Below are positions 58,501 through 63,237 of a stretch of 64,000 nucleotides of DNA, in pieces. The notes below the pieces were generated by a model, which was given only the letters and a program-made list of their open reading frames with translations, searched no databases and was not told where the DNA came from. Every line of letters begins with the position of its first letter. The first letter of the stretch is position 1. Made by a program: the position numbers and the translations under genes. Source of the DNA: Beroe forskalii (Eukaryota; Ctenophora; Nuda; Beroida; Beroidae); contig WFMF01000430.1 in the NCBI GenBank assembly GCA_011033025.1, positions 1 through 64,000 of the forward strand, written 5' to 3'.

Positions 58501-59347
58501 AAAAGTATCCAAACACCGAATCAAAATTTAAGTACTATAAAACTTAAAATACTATAAAACATTGTCGTTGAAACCTATTATAGTGATTGCTCTTGAAACG
58601 AGCCATCACCGTAATATCGTGATATAATTCTAGACTTACTGGCAACTTGTTTGAGTTGTTCTGCTCTGTCAATGTAGCTCTGTATCGTTGGGTGAAGGTG
58701 GGAAAAACTGAAATAAAGAAATATACCGTACTCACATTTAGTTAGAAACTGCCAATAATTGCAGTGTTTGAAAGGGGAAATAATCTCTTTCTTGACTAGA
58801 ATAAATTATGGGGGGGGGGGGTCGGCGATTTATGCCCAACCCTGTATAATATATCAATATTCATACCCAGCTCAGTTTCATGGCTAGTCAGTCGTTTATC
58901 AAGAAACGCACCAATAACCATGGTGGAATATGGAATTTCACGATCTTCTGGATACTATCAAAGTATCAATCTAAGCCTTGATGGAAACCTACCTAAGATC
59001 GACATTGGTCGCAACAAGGAGCAAATTCTTACCTAGGATCGATATTGGTCGCATTAAGGAGCAAATTCTTACCTTGGATCGATATTGGTCGCATTAAGGA
59101 GCAAATTCTTACCTTGGATCGATATTGGACGCATTAAAGAACAACTTCTTACCTTGGATCGATATTGGACGCATTAAAGAGCAACTTCTTACCTTGGATC
59201 GATATTGGTCGCATTGAGAAGAACATTGACAGCTTCAGTGTAGTAGAAGATGGCGGATGCAGCGTTTCCTTGTTGGTCGAAAGCGAGCGCTTGTTCGACA
59301 TACGTCTTTCCTTCCTCGTATAGCTGTGCTGATGAGCATTCTGTCAT
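37366..59347 (-). CDS. CAPN7: Calpain-7 (MIT-domain calpain), 23 exons
   Basis: This is an intracellular papain-like cysteine protease. In known calpain-7 the MIT domains bind ESCRT-III proteins. The exons, in transcription order, run from 59193-59347 to 37366-37550 and are listed singly. They join in phase, apart from one unclear acceptor near 58447, and give about 828 residues, close to the vertebrate length. N-terminal MIT-like helices are followed by a Ser/His-rich linker and the protease core: Cys in [14 protein letters not shown], His in LVECHAYA and Asn in QLKNPW. Two C2-like domains follow, with [18 protein letters not shown] and GGCPNYR. The EF-hand region of classical calpains is absent, as expected. 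Two genes on the other strand lie in the 44814-54967 intron, and four of its exon borders carry repeat arrays that include the splice site. The identification is firm, since the order and spacing of motifs match the family throughout. Confidence 0.95.
37738..38181 (-). repeat. 21-bp minisatellite spanning a CAPN7 splice donor, about 21 copies
   Basis: On the minus strand the unit is gtctaccccaaatcag|gtact. Every unit carries the CAG|GTACTG donor, and the frame continues as TVYPKSG heptapeptides. It is very homogeneous, with single-base variants. Confidence 0.96.
38161..38288 (-). CDS. CAPN7: CAPN7 exon 22
   Basis: It encodes [20 protein letters not shown], then [20 protein letters not shown] and KS. 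The donor aaatcag|gtactg at 38161 is repeated about 20 more times downstream with the frame kept. Confidence 0.9.
38579..38698 (-). CDS. CAPN7: CAPN7 exon 21: second C2-like domain
   Basis: It encodes [20 protein letters not shown], then [34 protein letters not shown] matches the family's NGKW.GQSAGGC.N. Its acceptor (tttcag|tatcc) is the last unit of a 16-bp acceptor array at 38699-39095. Confidence 0.93.
38699..39095 (-). repeat. 16-bp minisatellite spanning a CAPN7 splice acceptor, about 25 copies
   Basis: On the minus strand the unit is tatcccatcatttcag, which combines the first five exon bases (tatcc) and the acceptor tttcag. Variants have catcat, ctatt, cacta or cattatt cores. The last unit runs straight into exon 38579-38698. 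Confidence 0.95.
39251..39362 (-). CDS. CAPN7: CAPN7 exon 20
   Basis: It encodes [20 protein letters not shown], then [16 protein letters not shown], matching INSPHYL........[13 protein letters not shown]. Confidence 0.94.
39563..39632 (+). repeat. TGACGTCA dispersed element
   Basis: gataatgacgtcatcaattc and accac separate two full TGACGTCA palindromes, with gataatgacgtcat at both ends. It overlaps the donor side of CAPN7 exon 19. Confidence 0.75.
39630..39739 (-). CDS. CAPN7: CAPN7 exon 19
   Basis: It encodes [20 protein letters not shown], then [16 protein letters not shown], matching HIT.K.DFANN.EFI.........YYP of the family. Confidence 0.93.
40455..40612 (+). mobile_element. Long inverted repeat with arms of about 50 bp
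   Basis: The left arm gcatatgtgtgcagaccgct and gaggcctcgataaagacgcg pairs with the right arm cgcgtctttatcgaggcctc and agcggtctgcacacatatgc. It is a MITE-like hairpin inside a CAPN7 intron. Confidence 0.6.
40639..40773 (-). CDS. CAPN7: CAPN7 exon 18: first C2-like domain
   Basis: It encodes [20 protein letters not shown], then [20 protein letters not shown] and ILLS, matching NPQYKLE.......W.LLSR in calpain-7. Confidence 0.93.
40955..41085 (-). CDS. CAPN7: CAPN7 exon 17
   Basis: It encodes [20 protein letters not shown], then [20 protein letters not shown] and [12 protein letters not shown]....FF..VYL.WNP is conserved in the family. Confidence 0.94.
41393..41448 (-). repeat. 24-bp donor duplication at CAPN7 exon 16, three donors
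   Basis: On the minus strand aactccag|gta occurs three times, separated by ctccttattacag-type spacers. The two extra units remain in frame and would add VLLITELQ and VFLITELQ. Confidence 0.9.
41443..41565 (-). CDS. CAPN7: CAPN7 exon 16: catalytic asparagine
   Basis: It encodes [20 protein letters not shown], then [20 protein letters not shown] and Q. The asparagine in KNPW is the triad residue. The donor at 41443 has two further tandem copies, at 41419 and 41395, in 24-bp units. Confidence 0.95.
41876..41985 (-). CDS. CAPN7: CAPN7 exon 15: catalytic histidine
   Basis: It encodes [20 protein letters not shown], then [16 protein letters not shown]. The histidine in CHAYA is the triad histidine. 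Confidence 0.95.
42250..42376 (-). CDS. CAPN7: CAPN7 exon 14
   Basis: It encodes [20 protein letters not shown], then [20 protein letters not shown] and Y. GGYDFPGS....L.ALTGW.PER is diagnostic of calpain-7. Confidence 0.96.
42385..42605 (+). repeat. Repeated gagccaatcagaaa motif
   Basis: There are about six copies spaced 35-40 bp apart in a CAPN7 intron. Further ccaatcaga copies lie at 45505-45560 and 49710-49800. The motif looks like a CCAAT box but sits in introns. Confidence 0.7.
42695..42805 (-). CDS. CAPN7: CAPN7 exon 13
   Basis: It encodes [20 protein letters not shown], then [17 protein letters not shown], the calpain IDD.LP...G.LL.S.S....WVSL.EKAY.K block. Confidence 0.95.
42965..43037 (-). 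CDS. CAPN7: CAPN7 exon 12
   Basis: It encodes [20 protein letters not shown], then VHRK, the NP.GKY.VKL..NGV.RK block of the protease core. Confidence 0.93.
43245..43307 (-). CDS. CAPN7: CAPN7 exon 11
   Basis: It encodes [20 protein letters not shown], matching the conserved YERRF....IT.IIYPQN of calpain-7. Confidence 0.93.
43399..43875 (+). mobile_element. MITE-like foldback element, TA flanks, CCTTATTG ends
   Basis: The ends CCTTATTGTAGGAAATAAAG and CTTAATTTCCTACAATAAGG are inverted copies flanked by TA (43397-43398 and 43876-43877). Subterminal aattaagcacc...cctctaaaagggc motifs appear on both arms, and a central palindrome (ttccctatgtat...atacatagggaa) lies at about 43592-43626. It is in a CAPN7 intron. 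Confidence 0.65.
43994..44111 (-). CDS. CAPN7: CAPN7 exon 10: catalytic cysteine
   Basis: It encodes [20 protein letters not shown], then [18 protein letters not shown]. The cysteine in SDCSF is the calpain-7 nucleophile. Confidence 0.95.
44116..44300 (+). repeat. Purine-only tract, 10-20-bp ggaaggggag repeats
   Basis: This strongly strand-asymmetric G/A tract (gttggggaaggaaggggag units) is next to the acceptor of CAPN7 exon 10. On the coding strand it is the pyrimidine tract of that intron. Confidence 0.8.
44409..44494 (-). CDS. CAPN7: CAPN7 exon 9
   Basis: It encodes [20 protein letters not shown], then DKQKKHFG, followed across the splice by GWKRISDM. Confidence 0.88.
44746..44813 (-). 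CDS. CAPN7: CAPN7 exon 8: pre-protease segment
   Basis: It encodes [20 protein letters not shown], then AD. This matches the conserved stretch before the calpain catalytic domain. Confidence 0.88.
46035..46090 (+). repeat. Hairpin with 15-bp outer stem
   Basis: aatttcccgttttga pairs with tcaaaacgggaaatt, with an inner cgtctaacaatagacg stem. A GC palindrome tgcgcggcgta.t.tacgccgcgca lies nearby at 45841-45863. Confidence 0.8.
46187..46243 (+). repeat. TGACGTCA dispersed element
   Basis: It reads aacgtcactaattatacact, then tcaaaccatgataatgacgtcactctcaac in pieces, in the same order as copies at 6178, 7101 and 50208. Confidence 0.75.
46657..47695 (+). CDS. Secreted protein A: novel domain plus ephrin-receptor-like Cys module (nested in CAPN7 intron)
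   Basis: The exons are 46657-46735, 46875-47312 and 47543-47695, and all borders are phase 1. The first exon begins [20 protein letters not shown], a signal peptide. An earlier out-of-frame ATG at 46652 stops after one codon, so 46657 is chosen. The second exon encodes a domain of about 145 residues that I cannot name, with [44 protein letters not shown] and [17 protein letters not shown]. Paralog B has the same domain. The third exon has six cysteines spaced as C.....C..C..C......C.C..C (ephrin-receptor-like, GCC2/GCC3 type) ending SVAACY. Past the tatg|gtcagt donor the array begins, and read-through would stop at once (CYGQ, TAG). No convincing later exon was found. Function is unknown; it is probably extracellular. 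Confidence 0.82.
46875..47312 (+). CDS. Secreted protein A, exon 2: main domain
   Basis: The 438-nt exon covers the whole domain that paralog B splits over three exons (53190, 53621 and 53933). The lost or gained introns lie after GRFLRA and after CNGVLL by alignment to B. Confidence 0.85.
47543..47695 (+). CDS. Secreted protein A, exon 3: ephrin-receptor-like module
   Basis: It encodes [20 protein letters not shown], then [20 protein letters not shown] and [11 protein letters not shown]. It is exactly the same length (153 nt) as the matching exon of paralog B at 54210-54362. Confidence 0.88.
47696..48440 (+). repeat. 20-bp minisatellite spanning the donor of secreted protein A, about 37 copies
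   Basis: The unit is ttatg|gtcagtagtgaggtg. The exon's last bases (tgttatg) and donor gtcagt recur in each unit, and most units are identical. It is followed at 48440-48640 by degenerate ggtcactggtcagtagctagg copies. Confidence 0.96.
48441..51494. other. Spacer between secreted proteins A and B
   Basis: No exon was recognised. It includes the 50062 palindrome, three TGACGTCA-type elements and ccaatcaga copies. Confidence 0.5.
50062..50101. repeat. Perfect 40-bp palindrome with no spacer
   Basis: Each half reads aaaactttggtagttgaaaa. The symmetry centre lies between 50081 and 50082. Confidence 0.95.
51495..51590 (+). repeat. 16-bp palindromic tandem repeat
   Basis: Units of ccaccgtggaattc(t/c) are themselves nearly palindromic. 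The array lies just upstream of the first exon of secreted protein B. Confidence 0.85.
51788..51887 (+). CDS. Secreted protein B, exon 1: signal peptide
   Basis: The ATG at 51788 is followed by a hydrophobic core ([10 protein letters not shown]) and an acidic DDGHDDGQD segment. The donor is gag|gtaaga in phase 1. Confidence 0.8.
51788..54683 (+). CDS. Secreted protein B: signal peptide, mini-exon sequon cassette, novel domain, ephrin-receptor-like module
   Basis: Exons are 51788-51887 ([20 protein letters not shown] signal peptide, then a DDGHDDGQD acidic run); mini-exons 52109-52153, 52312-52356, 52515-52556 (acceptor lost), 52729-52764 and 52957-52992; main domain 53190-53417, 53621-53703 and 53933-54059; Cys module 54210-54362; and possibly a last exon 54586-54683. 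Phases agree throughout. The domain shares [21 protein letters not shown] and VSCNGVL with paralog A. The Cys module encodes [20 protein letters not shown] and more. The last exon would encode [20 protein letters not shown] and stop. Alternatively, read-through of the 54362 donor stops at CYGELTS, with AATAAA at 54433. It is secreted by inference and its function is unknown. Confidence 0.8.
52109..52992 (+). CDS. Cluster of five duplicated 36-45-nt mini-exons
   Basis: Each copy has the form ttcacag|gaaa...ttcg|gta and both borders are phase 1, so any subset can be included. They encode [52 protein letters not shown] and [11 protein letters not shown], each with two N-X-T sequons. The third copy has cacatg instead of cacag at its acceptor and is probably skipped. 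The copies are about 200 bp apart. They resemble the start of the main exon ([13 protein letters not shown]), so they may be partial duplications of its 5' end. Confidence 0.8.
53190..53417 (+). CDS. Secreted protein B, main-domain exon
   Basis: It encodes [20 protein letters not shown], then [40 protein letters not shown] and [15 protein letters not shown], paralogous to the first half of the domain in protein A. Confidence 0.85.
54210..54362 (+). CDS. Secreted protein B, ephrin-receptor-like module
   Basis: It encodes [20 protein letters not shown], then [20 protein letters not shown] and [11 protein letters not shown]. It has C..C and G.Y..C..CP.G.Y spacing typical of ephrin-receptor-like repeats. 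Confidence 0.88.
54586..54683 (+). CDS. Secreted protein B, possible last exon
   Basis: After gttttcccgcag, in phase 1, it encodes [20 protein letters not shown], then [12 protein letters not shown] and a stop. The support is only the phase and the good acceptor. Confidence 0.4.
54845..54958 (+). repeat. 20-bp tandem repeat next to CAPN7 exon 7
   Basis: The units resemble atatccaacccccattttcc and catccaaccccgatccccaa. The array ends about 10 bp from the minus-strand donor at 54967 but does not include it. Confidence 0.8.
54968..55176 (-). CDS. CAPN7: CAPN7 exon 7: Ser/His/Glu-rich linker
   Basis: It encodes a low-complexity linker with internal [19 protein letters not shown] repeats between the MIT and protease regions, ending SRKLKPAE. 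It joins in phase 0 to the exon at 44746-44813, giving [17 protein letters not shown], which aligns with the family's EEIEVLR..S.ING segment. Confidence 0.85.
55610..55677 (-). CDS. CAPN7: CAPN7 exon 6
   Basis: It encodes [20 protein letters not shown], then ES. RAEEL completes the MIT helix. Confidence 0.82.
55852..55886 (-). CDS. CAPN7: CAPN7 exon 5: second MIT, third helix
   Basis: It encodes [11 protein letters not shown]. The acceptor ctacag|aag keeps the frame with the preceding phase-0 donor. An alternative acceptor ten bases upstream (at 55896) would not join in frame. Confidence 0.65.
56590..56865 (+). repeat. 60-bp tandem repeat, about four copies
   Basis: The unit contains aaagtggtgtcaacgtcaca, ttacgt and ggaatgtttcacacgcagtc. 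It is in a CAPN7 intron, and its core is shared, inverted, with the 27840-28100 array. Confidence 0.88.
56920..57795 (+). repeat. 35-bp minisatellite, about 25 copies
   Basis: The unit is made of agatgacacgaaccagaaga and ccccacccttcctcc, with variants. It lies inside the CAPN7 intron between exons 4 and 5 and does not touch a recognised splice border. Confidence 0.93.
58166..58236 (-). CDS. CAPN7: CAPN7 exon 4: second MIT
   Basis: It encodes [20 protein letters not shown], then CLGS, the second MIT repeat (DE.G....AL..Y..A..L). The borders are ctcag and gtgagt. Confidence 0.88.
58368..58447 (-). CDS. CAPN7: CAPN7 exon 3: start of second MIT (acceptor unclear)
   Basis: It encodes [20 protein letters not shown], then EQAIL, ending at a good gtgagt donor. 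No AG is available immediately upstream of the coding part before an in-frame stop, so the 5' border here is approximate. Confidence 0.65.
58640..58707 (-). CDS. CAPN7: CAPN7 exon 2: end of first MIT
   Basis: It encodes [20 protein letters not shown], then [11 protein letters not shown] is the third MIT helix. It starts after tatttcag and ends at a|gtaagt. Confidence 0.85.
58990..59195 (-). repeat. 40-bp tandem repeat spanning the CAPN7 exon 1 donor
   Basis: On the minus strand each unit contains gcgaccaatatcgatccaag followed by gtaagaa. Donors fall every 40 bp, near 59192, 59152, 59112, 59072, 59032 and 58992. Confidence 0.93.
59193..59347 (-). CDS. CAPN7: CAPN7 exon 1: start and first MIT domain
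   Basis: The ATG at 59347 starts [20 protein letters not shown], then [20 protein letters not shown] and [19 protein letters not shown] is the MIT signature. The donor ccaag|gtaaga is repeated downstream in five further 40-bp units. It ends in phase 2. Confidence 0.88.
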
Positions 59348-60477
59348 TTCACCTATATGTCATTGTGAGAATAGTTGGAAAAAAGACGAAATCGTATATT
59401 TTTACATTTTTAAACACGATTGGCTGATTGGATTTTAAATACAATTTTAAAGCAGTGAATGGCTTTTGATCTAGTGATAAGTACCGTTCCCAATTTTAGG
59501 GCCGTGACGCTTGATAAAGAAAAACTCGTCAACTACCATAACAAACATAATAAACTCGTATCATAATTAAAATAGCTTACTAGCTTGTTTAATAGTGGCT
59601 TTTTAGCCAACGAGATACAACTGATCAAAAGCTACAACTGGTCACTGGTCAGTGTACCTTAATATTTTTCAATTTTCAAAAAGCTCATGTAAGACTTCTA
59701 ACTTTATAAACTATCTAACTTTTTAAATCAATCAACTTCTTAAACTAACTAACTAATAATTTGAATTAAAGCTGGAAATGATCACTACAGAAAAACTACA
59801 GAAATGCTTATCTATTACGATTACATGAAAATATGTAGATACAAATCCCGTTCTCGTTTTATTTATATTGCACCACTTCTGTGATATTACTGCCATGTAA
59901 TCAAAGTTGACGGGAATCGAAGTAGAGTCACATTACAACTGGTACAAGTAGTCGTATAGTAAAATACACTCATATAAAGATATTACGAATAAAAGTCATG
60001 CTGTTGCACTGATAATCGCACTCGGCTTTGCTTCATGCCAATTTGAAGTTAACTAAACAACACTTGGGTTCACCTTTTAAATAATTAGTAAAATTTTGGT
60101 GTTTGCAAATTTGGTATATTGTAATTTGGGGAACTTTCTCAAGTTATTACTCTAGTTAACATAATATGATAATGATGTCATTTTGAACTGTTATGGTGGG
60201 TAAAAATACGGGGATTTTTCCGAAAAATCCCCAAATTACTGTAACCTTTATAAATACACCTCCTAAGGTATTTAGAAGACTAATTAACACTCGGCTTTTC
60301 CTCCTGCAATCATTTCAATAGTACCTACAATAGGCAATAGTATTGCAAATGACAAAACACTGTTAGATCAACAACTCTCAAATCAGCATTACATAATATG
60401 AAAACAGTAATCTACCCAGTGATATTAGTTGCTGAATACCTGCCACTAATTTAGAGTTATGCACTTGATACACTGCT
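59348..60477. other. Spacer between calpain-7 start and BTB gene end
   Basis: AT-rich, with one gataatgatgtca motif at 60170. It should hold the calpain-7 promoter, but I cannot point to elements. Confidence 0.5.
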
Positions 60478-62037
60478 TTATCGTGTGCTGTGTCTAACAT
60501 CGTAGTAATTAACAAGCCTCACTTGTTTTGTGTCACACCCCCAACCACCCCACAGTACACCACCATCCACTGTGCCGTACTCCGGTCTACCTCTCCAGGA
60601 GATACCCCAGTTAAACCATTTACCATTGTAGTTCCACTCCATAACAAGGTGCATGTTAGCACTGCTGATAGCATCCCTGTGACAGTGCAAGTCAGCAGCG
60701 TAGTCCTTATCATCCACTGATAACTCAATGTTAAACTTACCAGTTTCTTCCCGTGACATTGGAGTGACTTTAAGGATAAATCCACATTCTGTGTTCTGAA
60801 TGTTACATTGAGGATGAGGCAATAAGAACTTATAACACTGTTCAGTGGTTACTAATTGTCGTAATGTTGTTGTCTCAGTACCAACAATTACTGAAGTGTC
60901 AGTGTCGGATAGCACTGATTGAGGTAACTTCTGTATGCGCTCAGGATTATAGAATCTCTCAGTAAACTGTCGGGGTACTCCACACAGAGACAGTGCCGCA
61001 CGAACACCAGGGATACTTTCAAGTATTAGTCTACGACGAGAAACATTATCATGACAGAACAAATACGCATACTCTACGAACATGAACGTATTGATTGCAG
61101 GTACCTCTGAGAGGACACGTACGATATCCTCGTCAGGAACATTGCGTAACAGCTTCTCATCATGAAACAAGTTTGGTATTACTTGTTTCGTGTTTTCTGA
61201 ATCCTTCACCGAGGACTTAGCAGTACTAGTAGATGTACCATCCTGCTTTCTTACTGCTTTGAATAAACCCATAATTAATTTCAAATCTCCGGGGTTCATT
61301 CTATCGTATTGCTGTAAAAGCAATTCAAACACATTATCACAGAGCTGAGTTTCATCTTTCATACATTGAATCATCTCGACATCAGATAAAATACATCGGA
61401 CAGAGTCTGTTATTCCTCCTTCCAATTCAAGATGTTCTTTCATAGTTCGAAGGACTGGAACGAACTGTCCTCCACATATTTTCAAAAGGTGGTTCAGTGC
61501 CACAGGATTAATTTCTGCGAACTTTGTCTTGAGGTACTGCTCCACAAACAGTTCAGAAACATTTCCAATTTTGGAGAATGCAGTAACCACAATCTCAATC
61601 AACTCTCCAGATTTTAGTGAAGTTTCAGAGTACAAGGCCTCGCTAAAAAGAAACGTCATCTCATCGGCATCACGTGGGCAGGACTCACAGAATTGAGTGA
61701 AGGCAGCGGTGCATTTCTCAACCATCCACTTCACTTTGAAAGCATGGGATATCTTGTAAAATTCTCTGAAATGGGATTTTTCCACTACCACATCGCCACG
61801 GTAAAGACTCTCAAGGAACATGACAGCAACGTCCTTGGAGAAGTCTTTCAACTCTACTGTCCCCTGCCTGAGTTCAGAGAACAAGTAGGTGAACACCTCA
61901 CTGTTCCATGATAATATGAGACTACACGCTCTCATGGACGTTGAATCTTGAAATTCCATGGTGACGTTTCCATGGAATTCGTCGTGTAGATTTGCCACGC
62001 CAAAATTACAGGGAACTGATACCTCTGGCACAGACAT
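60478..62037 (-). CDS. BTB/POZ domain protein, intronless, 519 aa
   Basis: This is a single open frame with ATG at 62037 and TAA at 60478. Residues about 19-118 form a BTB domain (EFHGNVTMEFQDSTSMRACS, LILSWNSEVFTYLFSE and VMFLESLYRGDVVV are visible). About 120-270 is a helical BACK-like region. About 300-519 is a C-terminal region I do not recognise, rich in aromatic residues and shared with the neighbouring paralog, including SLCGVPRQFTERF, TTEQCYKFL, CNIQN.ECGFILK and ISWRGRPEY. BTB proteins commonly dimerise or act as cullin-3 adaptors, but no adaptor function is shown here. Lack of introns beside intron-rich neighbours suggests a retrocopied or expanded family. Confidence 0.9.
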   Translation of the reverse strand: MSVPEVSVPCNFGVANLHDEFHGNVTMEFQDSTSMRACSLILSWNSEVFTYLFSELRQGTVELKDFSKDVAVMFLESLYRGDVVVEKSHFREFYKISHAFKVKWMVEKCTAAFTQFCESCPRDADEMTFLFSEALYSETSLKSGELIEIVVTAFSKIGNVSELFVEQYLKTKFAEINPVALNHLLKICGGQFVPVLRTMKEHLELEGGITDSVRCILSDVEMIQCMKDETQLCDNVFELLLQQYDRMNPGDLKLIMGLFKAVRKQDGTSTSTAKSSVKDSENTKQVIPNLFHDEKLLRNVPDEDIVRVLSEVPAINTFMFVEYAYLFCHDNVSRRRLILESIPGVRAALSLCGVPRQFTERFYNPERIQKLPQSVLSDTDTSVIVGTETTTLRQLVTTEQCYKFLLPHPQCNIQNTECGFILKVTPMSREETGKFNIELSVDDKDYAADLHCHRDAISSANMHLVMEWNYNGKWFNWGISWRGRPEYGTVDGGVLWGGWGCDTKQVRLVNYYDVRHSTR

Positions 62038-63237
62038 TTTGTAGTTGAATAACTAGACCTCAGATAGTATCATTTGTTAAGCCTAAAAATGATAATAAAG
62101 CAACAAATGATAATAAATAAACATTCAACAATGAAAGTTGCTTTATTAAATCAATTGAATATGGAATAGTGCTTTAACTAACAGTGGTGAATGAGGAATT
62201 ACTGTGAATTATCAAAATTGAACATTAGTTGATGGGAAGCAAGGCAGAGTCGCAGTGAAGGATGATCTGTATTTGGTTTAGTGCGTTCAGACACTTTATG
62301 CAAGCCACTTAATTCATGTTGCCTAATGAAAATAGAAGAAAACGTACACTTTTGCTTTGCTTTAATTCAAATATTTCCGATCTGAGAAACTCGTTTTTGA
62401 CATGAATATTTGAATTGAATTTTATTATAATTAATCATGCCACTCATAGACATGGGTAAACTGATAATCACTAACAAATTAACAATACTATAGTTACATG
62501 TAAACAGAAAGGTAGTTTTCTAAGAAGTTATCAAAGTCTTAATTCTAAGTAAATTTCAATGCACCGACAGTCTTTCAAGTTTTACACAATGGTGAGCACC
62601 TTTGTTCTAAAACTGTGCATTGTGAATGACTGGACCCTAATGACCACACACACACGGAACAGGCGGATTGAGATTATCAATGCAACGTGCTAAGACGTGA
62701 TAATAACGTCCTTATCACTCGCCTATTACTCGTGTGTAACTGTTATTAATCTCAGTGGAACGTAACACGATCCTAGGTAAATGGAACAAAGCTAGTCTAG
62801 ACGTTAATTGTACATACTTATATTACACTTTTAATTGCAGTGTTTGGAGGTCGCACTAAGCACGTCATGATAGTAGTACACTAGTTATAAGAAAAAGGAG
62901 CTATTGTGGTTGTAGGTTTGCAGTTTTTGTAGTTTGTTAACGCGTACGTTCTGCTTTCTCTGTTAATAAGGCTTTATGAGGTAACAACCACATCTGATTT
63001 GTCACTAATTAAGTTATTGATTTATTGTCAATAAAAAACTCTTATCATTATCATTAATAGGTTACTTTTTATTTAGGAGTAAAATTTTAAGCCTAAGCGA
63101 TACAACTGAATAAGTGATCAAAATCATCAACTCATCATATCTATGAATAAAGAAACAAGTAGGTAGTAAAATAATTTTAGAAATCATTGGAAAAGCTATA
63201 AAACTTTAAACTGCTGCTAAGTCCCTGATACACTGCA
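62038..63237. other. Spacer between the two BTB paralogs
   Basis: No gene is seen. It separates two intronless genes in the same orientation. Confidence 0.5.

Noticed and set aside
60490-60785. Short frames opposite or overlapping the BTB gene
   Set aside because: Shadows of the real 519-residue frame.
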